Assembly (NCBI RefSeq): GCF_022808175.1 | Contig: NZ_JALGBX010000010.1 | Coordinates: forward strand, 124,001-188,000 | DNA: 64,000 nucleotides | Direction: 5' to 3' | DNA from: Streptomyces sp. AP-93 | Lineage (GTDB): Bacteria > Actinomycetota > Actinomycetes > Streptomycetales > Streptomycetaceae | Part shown: piece after piece, positions 15,373 to 24,081 of the stretch | Layout of the letters: each line of letters begins with the position of its first letter | How positions within the stretch are numbered: position 1 is the first letter of the stretch | Position numbers and translations under genes: made by a program | Notes under the pieces: generated by a model | Seen by the model: only the letters and a program-made list of their open reading frames with translations | Databases searched by the model: none | Told to the model about the DNA's origin: nothing

Positions 15373-17463
15373 TTGAGCCGTGAAACTGACAGTCCGTCCT
15401 CCGGGCCCAACGGGCGTGGCGGAGCCGCCTACCCCTCGGGTACGCCGCCGTACGGATCAGGCCAGTATCCGTCCACGACAGTGCCCCCCGGTCCGGGCGC
15501 GGCGACCATCCCGGAGGAGAGTTCAGTGACCGCACCGCCCGCGAAGCCGTCCACACCCGATTCCGACGGGCCGAAGACGGAGACCCAGCTGACGACCCGG
15601 ATCCGGATCAACATTCCGGGTTCGCGGCCGATTCCGCCCGTGGTCGTACGCCAGACCATGCCCGAAGCCGAGGCCGGACAGGCGCCCGAGCCCGCAGCCG
15701 CCCCGGCGGCCGCGCCCGAGCCGGCCCCGGCCGAGGAAACGGCCAGCAACTGGTTCGCACCCCGCAAGGCGGGCACCGCGCCCGCCCCGACGCCCACCCC
15801 GGCGCCGGACCGGGCCGCCGCCCCGGCACGCGGACCGGCTCCGGCGCAGGCCGGCGGCCCGCGCTTCGACGGGCCCGCGCAGCAGGGCTTCGCCCAGGGC
15901 GGCCCGGCCGGGCCGCGTCCGGGTGCGCCGACGGGCCCCGGCCCGGGTGCGCCGATGGGTCCCGGCCCGGGTGCGCCGATGGGCCCCGGCCCGGGTGCCC
16001 CGATGGGCCCCGGCCCCGGTGCGCCGATGGGCTCCCGCCCCGGCGGTCCGGGCCCCGCCCCGGCGCAGGCCGGCGGCCCGCGCTTCGACGGGCCCGCGCA
16101 GCAGGGCTTCGCCCAGGGTCCCGGCGGGCCGCGTCCCGGTGCGCCGATGGGCCCCGGCCCCGGCGGCCCCGGCGTCGCCGCCGGGCCGGGCGCCGGCTAC
16201 CCCGCACCGCCCGCCGGACCCGGCGGTCCCCGTACGGGTGCCCCCGTAGGCCCCGCGCAGGGCCCCGGTCCCGGCGCCGCGTACGGCTCCGGCCCCGGCC
16301 CCGTCCCGCCCGCCCCGGCCTGGCCCGGTACCGGCCCCGGCCGCGGCCCGGACGGGCCGACCGGCGGGCCCGCGCTGGGCTCCGTACCGGTGGGCGGACC
16401 GGAGCCGAGCTGGCCCGGCCCCGAGCTGGACTCGGCTCGCCACCCCCAGCCCGTGCCCGCGCCCGCCCCGGTGCCCGCGAACAAGGCCAAGGCTCCCGCG
16501 CCGGCCCCGGCGCGGCCCGCGAAGAAGGGCCGCAACAAGCTGGTGCTGCTCGGCGGCGCCCTCTTCACGCTGTTCGGCGTGGCCTACGGAGCCGGTCTGC
16601 TCCTGAACCACTCCGACGTCCCCAAGGGCACCACCGTCATGGGCGTCGACATCAGCGGCAGCCGCGACGAGGCCGTCGCCAAGCTGCAGAGGTCCTTCGG
16701 CAACCGCGCCTCCACCCCGCTCCAGCTCACCGTCGGCGGCAAGCCGGTCGAGCTGAAGCCCGAGAAGGCCGGCCTGAGCCTGGACAGCCAGACCACCGTC
16801 CGCAACGCGGCGGGCAGCGACTACAACCCGATCACGGTCATCGGCTCCCTGTTCGGCAGCGAGCGCAAGGCCGAAGCCGTCCTGCCCACCGACGAGGAGA
16901 AGCTGCGGGTCGCCCTCCAGGAGCTCGCCGGCACCGCCGGCTCCGCCACCGAGGGCACCATCACCTTCGACGGGGGCAAGGCCGTCGCCGTCCCCGGCAA
17001 GCCCGGTTCCACGCTCGATGTGGACGGCTCCGTCGCCCTGGTCACCAAGGCCTTCCGCGACATGGTCGGCGGCGGCCAGGCCGCGCCCGCGAGCCTCCCG
17101 GTCGCCACCAAGGACCCGGTCGTCGACCAGGCCGAACTGGACCGGGCCATGAAGGAGTTCGCCCAGCCCGCGATGTCGGCCCCGGTCCTCGTCAAGGCGG
17201 GCGCCAAGTCCATCCCCCTCGGCGCCAAGTCCCTGCCGAAGATCCTGAGCATGCAGGTCGTGGACGGCCACCTCGTCGAGAAGTACGACCTGGAAGCCCT
17301 CAAGACGGCCTACGGGAACACCTTCGACGGAGTCCTCATCATGCGCGGCACCGGCGAGAAGACCGCCGTCACCCCGCAGGACGTCGCCGGAGTCCTCGGC
17401 AAGGCGCTGCGCGGCAAGACCACCCCCGAGCGCACCGCGGTCATCGCCACCAACCCGAGCTGA
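15373..17463 (+). CDS. Membrane-anchored protein with YoaR-type peptidoglycan-binding domain
   Basis: 696 residues. The first ~390 are disordered and rich in Pro, Gly and Ala, with tandem GPGPGAPM units; one membrane helix (KLVLLGGALFTLFGVAYGAG) follows, then an extracellular part containing YoaR/VanW-associated peptidoglycan-binding-like repeats (VMGVDISGSRDEAVAKLQ). The cytoplasmic disordered tail with outside wall-binding domain suggests an envelope-anchoring role. TTG 15373 is chosen because GGGAG lies about 10 bases upstream and the longer frame reads through atypical Arg-rich sequence. Low-complexity DNA repeats make length variation between strains likely. Confidence 0.8.
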   Translation: MSRETDSPSSGPNGRGGAAYPSGTPPYGSGQYPSTTVPPGPGAATIPEESSVTAPPAKPSTPDSDGPKTETQLTTRIRINIPGSRPIPPVVVRQTMPEAEAGQAPEPAAAPAAAPEPAPAEETASNWFAPRKAGTAPAPTPTPAPDRAAAPARGPAPAQAGGPRFDGPAQQGFAQGGPAGPRPGAPTGPGPGAPMGPGPGAPMGPGPGAPMGPGPGAPMGSRPGGPGPAPAQAGGPRFDGPAQQGFAQGPGGPRPGAPMGPGPGGPGVAAGPGAGYPAPPAGPGGPRTGAPVGPAQGPGPGAAYGSGPGPVPPAPAWPGTGPGRGPDGPTGGPALGSVPVGGPEPSWPGPELDSARHPQPVPAPAPVPANKAKAPAPAPARPAKKGRNKLVLLGGALFTLFGVAYGAGLLLNHSDVPKGTTVMGVDISGSRDEAVAKLQRSFGNRASTPLQLTVGGKPVELKPEKAGLSLDSQTTVRNAAGSDYNPITVIGSLFGSERKAEAVLPTDEEKLRVALQELAGTAGSATEGTITFDGGKAVAVPGKPGSTLDVDGSVALVTKAFRDMVGGGQAAPASLPVATKDPVVDQAELDRAMKEFAQPAMSAPVLVKAGAKSIPLGAKSLPKILSMQVVDGHLVEKYDLEALKTAYGNTFDGVLIMRGTGEKTAVTPQDVAGVLGKALRGKTTPERTAVIATNPS
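15841..16118 (+). repeat. In-frame repeats in the Pro/Gly-rich coding region
   Basis: A 59-bp sequence is repeated exactly at 15841-15899 and 16060-16118 (219 bp, 73 codons apart). Between them lie imperfect 24-bp units encoding GPGPGAPM. This is likely to contract or expand by slippage or recombination without breaking the frame. Confidence 0.85.
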
Positions 17464-17475
17464 CCCCGCACGGAC

Positions 17476-17510
17476 CGGAGCCCCTCCCCGAACACCGGTG
17501 AGGGGCTCCG
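17476..17510 (+). terminator. Terminator hairpin
   Basis: Perfect 11-bp stem (17476-17486 with 17500-17510), 13-nt loop, 12 bases after the stop of the wall-binding protein gene. Confidence 0.65.
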
Positions 17511-17537
17511 CTGCAACATCGGCACTTCCGGCACATC

Positions 17538-17736
17538 CAGCCTCGCCGGCGTTTGGTCTTTTCAGCCCGTCCGGCGTTTGAGGACCGGGGTCCGGGGCGG
17601 AGCCCCGGGGAACGGCGGAAGGGCGGGTAGGGGACAGGCCCCGCGCAGCGGCAAGGGTCACCGCGGGGACTTGGCCCCGCGCAGCGGCAAGGGTGGCTGC
17701 GGGGACTTCGCCCCGCGCAGCGGCAGCCGGGCCGAC
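17538..17736. repeat. Dispersed GC-rich intergenic repeat, copy A
   Basis: A non-coding stretch between convergent genes. It shares blocks with 26990-27208: CCGGCGTTTGAGG, GGGTCCGGGGCGGAGCCCC, GAAGGGCGGGTAGGGGAC and CCCCGCGCAGCGGCA. The last block occurs three times at exactly 36-bp spacing (17639, 17675, 17711). Such repeats are common in intergenic regions of Streptomyces genomes as I recall; mechanism of spread unknown. Confidence 0.75.
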
Positions 17737-17739
17737 GGC

Positions 17740-18531
17740 CTAGTTCAGCAGGGCCCGGGCGGCCATCGCCTCCGCGCGAATCCGCACCGCGGACGGCGGA
17801 TCGATCACGTCCACGACCACCGCGTAGGACTCCATCTCCGCCGCCCCCGCCGCGAACTCCCCCCGCTCCACCAGCAGCTTCGCCCGCTCGTACCGCAACG
17901 CCGCGGGATGCGAGGGCAGCAGCAGCGCCAGGTCCAGCGCCCACAGCGCCACCCCCGAGTGCTCGGGCCGCGACGAGGCCCACGCCCGGATGTTGTTCAG
18001 GATCCGCAGCACGATGTCCATCGTGCGCGCCGCGGTCCGCGGCCCCGCCGCCAGCTCCGCCGGACCCGCGCCCAGCGAGGCGCCCCCCGCGAAGGGGTCG
18101 ACGACCACACCCTCCTCGGGATCCCCGAAGCCCACCACGAAGTGCCCCGGCAGGGCCAGCCCGTACACCGGAGCCCCGGCCCGCCGGGCCACCTCCAGCC
18201 ACACCACGGACAGCAGGATCGGCAGCCCCCGGCGCCGCCGCAGCACCTCGTGCAGCAGCGAGGAGGAGAGCCGGTCGTAGTCGGCCGGGGTGCCGTGGAA
18301 GCCCATCCGCCCGCCCAGCAGCTCGGACACCGCCGAAGCCCACGCGCGAGCGCCCCGCAGCCCGTACGGCAGCATCCCCGCCAGCCGGTCCAGCTCGATC
18401 TGCGCCCAGTCCATGGCCCGCTCGTCGAGCTCCGGGTCCCCCTCCGCGGCCAGCAGCAGGCACAGCGTGGCCAGGTCGGGCCGGTCCGCCCGCGCCTCGG
18501 CGGCGAAGCGCTCCCGCCAGAGCGAGGTCAC
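17740..18531 (-). CDS. Transglutaminase-like / SirB1-type protein
   Basis: 263 residues from GTG 18531. The central block (MGFHGTPADYDRLSSSLLHEVL, RRGLPILLSVVWLEVARRAG, LPGHFVVGFG) matches the SirB1/transglutaminase-like family, followed by a helical TPR-like tail. It overlaps the stop of the upstream acetyltransferase gene by 4 bases (GTGA), so the two form an operon. Biochemical role unknown; the usual Cys-His-Asp triad of transglutaminases is not evident. Confidence 0.8.
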   Translation of the reverse strand: MTSLWRERFAAEARADRPDLATLCLLLAAEGDPELDERAMDWAQIELDRLAGMLPYGLRGARAWASAVSELLGGRMGFHGTPADYDRLSSSLLHEVLRRRRGLPILLSVVWLEVARRAGAPVYGLALPGHFVVGFGDPEEGVVVDPFAGGASLGAGPAELAAGPRTAARTMDIVLRILNNIRAWASSRPEHSGVALWALDLALLLPSHPAALRYERAKLLVERGEFAAGAAEMESYAVVVDVIDPPSAVRIRAEAMAARALLN

Positions 18532-19520
18532 GCCGCCGCCCGGCGGTAGTGGTGGTAGGAGTGGTGCGTCCCGAAGCCCATCCCCTCGTACAGCGCCCGC
18601 GCCCCGGTGTTGTCGCTCTCCACCTGGAGCCAGGCGGCCGAGGCGCCCTCCTCCAGCGCACGCCGCGCCAGCGCCGCCATCACGGCCGAGCCGAGGCCGA
18701 GGCGCCGGTGCTCCGGGTCGACCTCGACGGCCGCGAACCCGGCCCACCGGCCGTCCACCACGAGCCGCCCGATCGCCCGGCCGGGTACCGCCGCGAACCA
18801 CACCGAGGGTCCCGACGTCAGCACCCGTCGGGCGGTCCCGGGGTCCTTCACCCGCCCGTAGCGGGAGAGCCACTCCTCGTCCGGAGTACGGGTCAGCCGT
18901 ACGCCCGCGACCACGGACTCGTCCACGTCCAGGTCCCCGACCGGCGCCAGAGCGCCGACCCGGACCTCCGCCGACACCTCGCGGACCCAGCCCCGGTCCT
19001 CGAGCTCCGCGCACAGCACCTCCTGCGTGCCCGCGGCCCCCGTGGCGGTCTGGATGTACGCCGGAAGATCCCTCCGCGCGTACCAGGAGGTCACTCGCGC
19101 GAGTGCATCGTCCAGCGGGGTCCCGGGATCGCCGAGCGGCAGTACGGAGTTGGCCCGCCGGGTGAATCCGCCGGCCGCGCGCAGCGTCCACTCGCCCAGC
19201 GGCTCGCTCTCCAGCGGCACCCAGGCCCGTGCGCAGACCCGCGCGAGCTCCTCGAAGGAGGTCGCGGGCCCCCTGCGCCGGGCCGGAGCGGCCGGTACGA
19301 CCTTGCCCGCCACCAGCGAGGATTCCGCGATGCGGACGGACTCGCCGGTCTTTCGTGTGATCGTCACCACACCCGAGTTCCAGGATGTGAGAACCCCTAC
19401 GGTGTCCGTGAAACAGGGGGCCCCGGTCGAGCCGTGCTCCACCCGTCGCACAGAGACACGTTTACCCACGTCAGCGGGTGTAATCCGGATCTCCAGCCGT
19501 CCACCGGCAGTGATTTCCAC
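18528..19520 (-). CDS. GNAT acetyltransferase with SH3-like N-domain (Rv0428c type)
   Basis: 330 residues. Residues 1-65 form a beta-rich domain (RITPADVGKRVSVRRVEHG ... VTITRKTGESVRI) like the SH3-type domain of the M. tuberculosis Rv0428c acetyltransferase, followed by a GNAT domain whose acetyl-CoA loop is HRRLGLGSAVMAALA and whose end is ALYEGMGFGTHH. GTG 19520 follows GGAGGGG. Substrate not deducible. Transcribed divergently from the ferredoxin gene. Confidence 0.82.
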   Translation of the reverse strand: MEITAGGRLEIRITPADVGKRVSVRRVEHGSTGAPCFTDTVGVLTSWNSGVVTITRKTGESVRIAESSLVAGKVVPAAPARRRGPATSFEELARVCARAWVPLESEPLGEWTLRAAGGFTRRANSVLPLGDPGTPLDDALARVTSWYARRDLPAYIQTATGAAGTQEVLCAELEDRGWVREVSAEVRVGALAPVGDLDVDESVVAGVRLTRTPDEEWLSRYGRVKDPGTARRVLTSGPSVWFAAVPGRAIGRLVVDGRWAGFAAVEVDPEHRRLGLGSAVMAALARRALEEGASAAWLQVESDNTGARALYEGMGFGTHHSYHHYRRAAA

Positions 19521-19637
19521 AGCTCTGTCCGCCCCTCCTGTTCGGATCGTGCCCGGGAACGGAGATACTAGAGGCGGGCATCGACGACGCCGCGCTCCCG
19601 CGCGATATGGAAAGCCCTTATGAGGAGGAACGAGAGC

Positions 19638-19967
19638 GTGACCTACGTCATCGCGGAGCCTTGTGTCGACGTCAAGGACAAGGCATGCATCGAAGAGTGC
19701 CCCGTCGACTGCATCTACGAGGGCCAGCGGTCCTTGTACATCCACCCGGACGAGTGCGTCGACTGTGGTGCGTGTGAGCCGGTCTGCCCGGTCGAGGCCA
19801 TTTTCTACGAGGACGACACTCCGGAGGAGTGGAAGGACTACTACAAGGCGAACGTCGAGTTCTTCGACGAGCTCGGTTCGCCCGGTGGTGCTTCCAAGCT
19901 CGGCCTGATCGAGCGCGACCACCCCTTCATCGCAGCGCTGCCCGCCGGCATCAACGGCGAGCACTGA
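19638..19967 (+). CDS. fdxA: 7Fe ferredoxin FdxA
   Basis: 109-residue soluble electron carrier with one [3Fe-4S] and one [4Fe-4S] cluster. The N-terminal half has C-x7-C-x3-CP (CVDVKDKACIEECP) and the second motif is CVDCGACEPVCP, followed by the C-terminal extension typical of this actinobacterial class. Start GTG 19638 is set by GAGGAGGA at 19622-19629. Likely partner of cytochromes P450 or other oxidoreductases. A strong terminator follows. Confidence 0.95.
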   Translation: MTYVIAEPCVDVKDKACIEECPVDCIYEGQRSLYIHPDECVDCGACEPVCPVEAIFYEDDTPEEWKDYYKANVEFFDELGSPGGASKLGLIERDHPFIAALPAGINGEH

Positions 19968-19987
19968 CCTTTTCAGGCAGTAGCGCC

Positions 19988-20027
19988 CCTCGGTCCCGTA
20001 CGGCCTGCGCGCCGTACGGGACCGAGG
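19988..20027 (+). terminator. Strong terminator after fdxA
   Basis: Perfect 17-bp stem (19988-20004 with 20011-20027), 6-nt loop, followed by TGTTTTCC, 20 bases after the stop. Confidence 0.85.
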
Positions 20028-20100
20028 TGTTTTCCGGCCCCTGGCCGTCCCCCCCCGCACCGGTACCCCGCAACCAGCACCAGAGAGAGCAGAGACCACC

Positions 20101-21198
20101 GTGGCCGCAGTATCCGACCGTCTTCCCGCCTTCCCCTGGGACAAGCTGGAGCCGTACAAGGCGACGGCGGCGGCCCACCCGGACGGGATCGTCGACCTCT
20201 CCGTCGGCACCCCCGTCGACCCGGTGCCGGAGCTGATCCAGCGCGCCCTGGTCGAGGCAGCGGATTCCCCGGGCTATCCCACGGTGTGGGGCACCCCCGC
20301 CCTGCGCGACGCGATCACCGGCTGGGTGCGCGGCCGCCTCGGCGCGAGCGCCGCCGGGCACCGCAACGTCCTGCCGGTCGTCGGCTCCAAGGAACTGGTG
20401 GCCTGGCTGCCCACCCAGCTGGGCCTCGGCTCCGGTGACCAGGTGGCCTACCCCCGCCTGGCGTACCCGACGTACGAGGTCGGTGCGCGGCTGTGCGGCG
20501 CCGAGCCGGTGGTCTACGACGACCCCACCACCGATCTCGACCCGGCCCGCGTGAAGCTGCTGTGGCTCAACTCCCCGTCCAACCCCACCGGCAAGGTCCT
20601 CCCCAAGGAGGAGCTCGTACGGATCGTGGCCTGGGCGCGCGAGCACGGGATCCTGATCTTCAGCGACGAGTGCTACCTCGAACTGGGCTGGGAAGCCGAG
20701 CCCGTCTCCGTCCTGCGCGACGAGGTCTGCGGCGGCTCGTACGAGGGCATCGTCGCCGTCCACTCGCTCTCCAAGCGGTCCAACCTGGCCGGCTACCGGG
20801 CGGCCTTCATCGTCGGTGACGCCGAAGTCCTGGGCGAGCTCCTCCAGATCCGCAAGCACGGCGGCATGATGACCGCTGCCCCCGTGCAGGCGGCCACGGT
20901 GGCGGCCCTGGGCGACGACGTCCACGTCGAGGAGCAGCGGGTGCGCTACGCGGCCCGCCGCGCGGCCCTGCGCACGGCCCTGGAGGCGCACGGCTTCCGC
21001 GTCGAGCACAGCGAAGCCAGCCTGTACCTGTGGGTGACCCGGGACGAGCCCTGCTGGGACACCGTCGCCCACCTGGCCGAGCTCGGCGTCCTGGTCGCGC
21101 CGGGCGACTTCTACGGCGAGGCGGGCGCGCAGTTCGTCCGCGTCGCCTTCACGGCCACGGACGAGCGCGTCGCGGCGGCGGTCAAGCGGCTGGCGTAA
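20101..21198 (+). CDS. dapC: Succinyldiaminopimelate transaminase DapC
   Basis: 365-residue fold-type I PLP aminotransferase of the lysine/meso-diaminopimelate pathway, which aminates N-succinyl-2-amino-6-ketopimelate. The Schiff-base lysine lies in SLSKRSNLAGYR, the PLP-phosphate and ring-binding residues in SNPTGKV and SDECYLE. GTG 20101 follows a purine-rich GAGAGAGCAGAG site. The pathway partner dapE is about 1.7 kb downstream, supporting this over a general aminotransferase. Product is needed for peptidoglycan. Confidence 0.92.
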   Translation: MAAVSDRLPAFPWDKLEPYKATAAAHPDGIVDLSVGTPVDPVPELIQRALVEAADSPGYPTVWGTPALRDAITGWVRGRLGASAAGHRNVLPVVGSKELVAWLPTQLGLGSGDQVAYPRLAYPTYEVGARLCGAEPVVYDDPTTDLDPARVKLLWLNSPSNPTGKVLPKEELVRIVAWAREHGILIFSDECYLELGWEAEPVSVLRDEVCGGSYEGIVAVHSLSKRSNLAGYRAAFIVGDAEVLGELLQIRKHGGMMTAAPVQAATVAALGDDVHVEEQRVRYAARRAALRTALEAHGFRVEHSEASLYLWVTRDEPCWDTVAHLAELGVLVAPGDFYGEAGAQFVRVAFTATDERVAAAVKRLA

Positions 21199-21217
21199 GC
21201 CGGCCCCGTACGCGCAG

Positions 21218-21265
21218 ACGGCCCGAGGGGCCCGGGAGTTCGTGCTCCCGGGCCCCTCGGGCCGT
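21218..21265. terminator. Bidirectional terminator between dapC and convergent gene
   Basis: A 21-bp perfect stem (21218-21238 with 21245-21265) with loop TTCGTG lies between the convergent stops at 21198 and 21281. Confidence 0.8.
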
Positions 21266-21280
21266 TCATGGCGGCGGCTG

Positions 21281-21607
21281 CTAGCCGAGGCCGGGCAGCC
21301 CGCCCGGGACCGGGAGGCCGCCCGGCAGCCCGCCGCCGGCGAGCGGCAGGCCCGCCAGCAGGCTGCCCGCGGCGCCGGTCACCTCGTCGGCGGGCGCGGG
21401 CGCCGGCAGGGTGGAGGCGGGCACGGCGTCGGTGGCGGTGTCGCCCGCGGCGGCGACCGTCGCGTCCGGCGCGGTGAGCGCGCCCAGCTGCGGCACGGAC
21501 TCCAGGCCCGCGGCGCTGGCCGCGCCGGCCGCACCGACCACGGGCGCTGCCCCGGCTGCGAGGAGCAGCGCGGCACGGGCGATCCGACGGGTCAGGGGGA
21601 GGGACAT
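21281..21607 (-). CDS. Small secreted Ala/Gly/Pro-rich protein
   Basis: 108 residues from ATG 21607 with AGGAG just upstream. A clear signal peptide (RRIARAALLLAAGAAPVVGAAG, cleavage after ASA) is followed by low-complexity Ala/Thr/Pro sequence and a Gly-Leu-Pro tail (LPGGLPVPGGLPGLG). No cysteines or known domain. Probably exported and wall-associated; function unknown. Confidence 0.75.
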   Translation of the reverse strand: MSLPLTRRIARAALLLAAGAAPVVGAAGAASAAGLESVPQLGALTAPDATVAAAGDTATDAVPASTLPAPAPADEVTGAAGSLLAGLPLAGGGLPGGLPVPGGLPGLG

Positions 21608-21834
21608 GTTGCTCCTAAGCGGTAGCGGCTGAGTACGCCGTGACAACCGCTCGGAGGGGGGCGCGAGTTGCGGAGCCGGTGGGTAAAGGATCGGTAACGG
21701 ATCGTTTAATCGGCTTCCGGGTCGACCGCCCGGAACGCGCCCCGACCTGCGGTTGTGCGCCCGCCGGGGCCTCCGTGTCCGCCGTACGGGTCGCCCCCGT
21801 ACGGGGGACGGGTCGTACGCCCGTCCACCGGCGA
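21608..21834. other. Gap with short palindromes, no gene seen
   Basis: About 230 bases between two minus-strand genes. It must hold the promoter of the small secreted protein gene and the end of the next gene. GTACGGGTCGCCCCCGTAC near 21784 is a short hairpin, a possible terminator of the gene at 21835. The AT-rich patch at 21685-21715 is a candidate promoter zone. Confidence 0.35.
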
Positions 21835-22851
21835 TCAGCCGCGTACGAAGATCCGTACCTGGCCCGGACCGGCGGCGCCGGGATCCCCGGCGCCGTTCCC
21901 CGCGCCCGCGGCGCCCCGCTCCCGCCACCGGTCGCCGTCCTTGCCCGCGACCCAGGACTTGCCGCCGTACGAGACCCGCGTGATCCCCAGCTCGCGGGAA
22001 CCGGCCACCGCCCACTGCGCGAGCACCCGGCCGGTCCGCGCCGCCGGATCCCCGCCGCCGGGCTTCGCCACCAGGGTCACCTCGGACTCGGCGGCCGCGC
22101 CGGCGCCCTCTCCCGCGCCCTCTCCGGCGTCCTTCCCGGCGCCCTTCCCGGACGCCGGACCGCCCGGAGCAGCGGGCAGCGTGTACAGCGGGTTCTTGCC
22201 GAGCAGCCGGGTCAGCTCCGCCCGGACCTTCGCCGGATCGCCGGGCCGGGCGGGCGCGGGCCCGGTACAGGTCAGGTGGCCGCCGCCGGTGAAGGCCGCG
22301 GTCAGCACCGTGGCGTCCGGCTCGTGCTTCGCGTAGGCCTGCGGGAAACCGCTCAGCTGCACCCTCTGCGCCGCCACCGTCAGCGGGAGCCTCGAGTACC
22401 CCTTGATCTCGGCCAGCCGGTCGTAGAAGATCCCGGCCGAGTACACGGGGTCCATGATCTGGCCCGGCGTGCCCCAGCCCTGCGAGGGCCGCTGCTGGAA
22501 CAGGCCCAGCGAATCCCGGTCGCCGTGGTCGAGGTTGCGCAGGCCCGACTCCTGCATGGCGGTCGCCAGCGCGATGGTCACGGCCCGGTCGGGCATCCCC
22601 TTGGAGACCCCGACCGCGGCTATCGTCGCCGCGTTCGCCGCCTGGTCGGGGGACATCTCGTCGAACTGGCCGGAGCCCTTCGCGCCGTTCTTCCCGTCGG
22701 CCGAGGCCGTGCAGTAGGGCACGCCGCCGTAGTCGTTCGACGCGCGCTGCACGACGAAGTACCCGGCGACCGCCACCAGCACCAGGAAGCCCGCGGCCCA
22801 GCGGAGCGGGCGACGGCGGCGGCGGGGGCGGGAGTGATCGGTCTGCGGCAC
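21835..22851 (-). CDS. Membrane-anchored lysozyme-like (transglycosylase-fold) protein
   Basis: 338 residues from GTG 22851, chosen because a TACGGT box lies seven bases upstream (leaderless pattern); ATGs at 22887 and 22902 are in frame but have no ribosome site. A basic patch precedes one membrane helix (WAAGFLVLVAVAGYFVV). The outside part has the soluble lytic transglycosylase-like signature ALATAMQESGLRN ... DSLGLFQQRPSQGWG, with the Glu of QESG as likely catalytic residue. This actinobacterial group is often labelled heavy metal transporter, which the sequence does not support. The tail is Gly/Ala-rich. Confidence 0.78.
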   Translation of the reverse strand: MPQTDHSRPRRRRRPLRWAAGFLVLVAVAGYFVVQRASNDYGGVPYCTASADGKNGAKGSGQFDEMSPDQAANAATIAAVGVSKGMPDRAVTIALATAMQESGLRNLDHGDRDSLGLFQQRPSQGWGTPGQIMDPVYSAGIFYDRLAEIKGYSRLPLTVAAQRVQLSGFPQAYAKHEPDATVLTAAFTGGGHLTCTGPAPARPGDPAKVRAELTRLLGKNPLYTLPAAPGGPASGKGAGKDAGEGAGEGAGAAAESEVTLVAKPGGGDPAARTGRVLAQWAVAGSRELGITRVSYGGKSWVAGKDGDRWRERGAAGAGNGAGDPGAAGPGQVRIFVRG

Positions 22852-22858
22852 GCCGCCC

Positions 22859-22864
22859 ACCGTA
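22859..22864 (-). promoter_or_regulatory. Leaderless-type -10 box (minus strand)
   Basis: TACGGT on the minus strand, seven bases before GTG 22851. It sits back to back with the dapE promoter box at 22926. Confidence 0.4.
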
Positions 22865-22925
22865 CTTGAGCCATATGACGCGTCCATCGGCCGGACGGAC
22901 AAGGCTTCGCCCCAGCCCGGGGCGT

Positions 22926-22931
22926 TAGGGT
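22926..22931 (+). promoter_or_regulatory. Leaderless-type -10 box of dapE
   Basis: TAGGGT exactly six bases before ATG 22938 with no Shine-Dalgarno site between, the classic actinomycete leaderless arrangement. Confidence 0.55.
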
Positions 22932-22937
22932 CACTCC

Positions 22938-24017
22938 ATGTCCGAATCCGAGCTGGACCTCACCCTGGACGCCGCCGAGCTGACCGCCCGGCTCGTCGAC
23001 ATCCCCTCCGTGAGCGGCGACGAGAAGGTACTCGCCGACCTCGTGGAACACGCCTTGCGCGGCCTGCCGCACCTGACCGTGGACCGCTTCGGCAACAACG
23101 TGGTCGCGCGCACGCACCTGGGCCGCGCCGAACGCGTCGTGCTCGCCGGGCACCTCGACACCGTGCCGATCGCAGACAACGTGCCCTCCCGCCTCGACGA
23201 GAACGACGTCCTGTGGGGATGCGGCACCACCGACATGAAGTCGGGCGTCGCCGTACAGCTGCGCATCGCGGCCACGGTCCCCGAACCCAACCGGGACCTC
23301 ACCTTCGTCTTCTACGACCAGGAAGAGGTCGCCGCCGACCTCAACGGCCTCGGCAAGGTCGCAGAAGCCCACCCCGACTGGCTGACCGGCGACTTCGCCG
23401 TCCTCCTCGAACCCTCCAACGCCGAGGTCGAGGGCGGCTGCCAGGGCACCCTGCGCGTCCTGCTCCGCACGGCCGGCGAGCGCGCCCACTCCGCGCGCAG
23501 CTGGATGGGCTCCAACGCCATCCACGCGGCGAGCCCGATCCTGGCCAAGCTGGCGGCGTACGAGCCCCGCAAGCCCGTGATCGACGGCCTGGAGTACCAC
23601 GAGGGCCTCAACGCGGTCCGCATCGAGGGCGGCGTCGCCAACAACGTCATCCCGCACGCGTGCACGGTCACGGTCAACTTCCGCTTCGCTCCCGACCGGA
23701 CCACGGACGAGGCGATCGCCCACGTCCGCGAGGTCTTCGCGGACTGCGACATCGACGAGTTCGTCATCGACGACCTCTCGCCCGGCGCCCTCCCCGGCCT
23801 CTCCCACCCGGCCGCCGCCGCCTTCATGGAGGCCGTCGGAGGACAAGCCATGCCGAAGTTCGGCTGGACGGACGTCTCCCGCTTCAGCGCCCTGGGCGTC
23901 CCGGCGGTCAACTACGGCCCGGGCGACGCCCTGCTGGCCCACAAGGCCGACGAGCGCGTGGAGACGAAGGCGATCCTCCACTGCGAGGAACGACTCCGCG
24001 CCTGGCTGACCTCCTGA
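22938..24017 (+). CDS. dapE: Succinyl-diaminopimelate desuccinylase DapE
   Basis: 359-residue M20-family zinc hydrolase that releases succinate from N-succinyl-LL-diaminopimelate in lysine and cell-wall synthesis. Metal ligands are visible in LAGHLDTVP, CGTTDMKSG and the catalytic Glu pair in YDQEEVA; the dimerisation-domain His motif is in GERAHSARSWMG. Start ATG 22938 is leaderless. It is near dapC, and the dapE-LOG-folP2 order is the same as I recall in mycobacteria. Confidence 0.95.
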   Translation: MSESELDLTLDAAELTARLVDIPSVSGDEKVLADLVEHALRGLPHLTVDRFGNNVVARTHLGRAERVVLAGHLDTVPIADNVPSRLDENDVLWGCGTTDMKSGVAVQLRIAATVPEPNRDLTFVFYDQEEVAADLNGLGKVAEAHPDWLTGDFAVLLEPSNAEVEGGCQGTLRVLLRTAGERAHSARSWMGSNAIHAASPILAKLAAYEPRKPVIDGLEYHEGLNAVRIEGGVANNVIPHACTVTVNFRFAPDRTTDEAIAHVREVFADCDIDEFVIDDLSPGALPGLSHPAAAAFMEAVGGQAMPKFGWTDVSRFSALGVPAVNYGPGDALLAHKADERVETKAILHCEERLRAWLTS

Positions 24018-24081
24018 ATTCCGCTTCTCGTCACCTTTGTGCGCCTAACCTGATCCAACGATCAGCAGGAGGGAGCACATC

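Noticed and set aside
21835..22851. Label heavy metal transporter for the lysozyme-like protein.
   Set aside because: There is one membrane helix and a transglycosylase-like signature, with no metal-binding or transport features.
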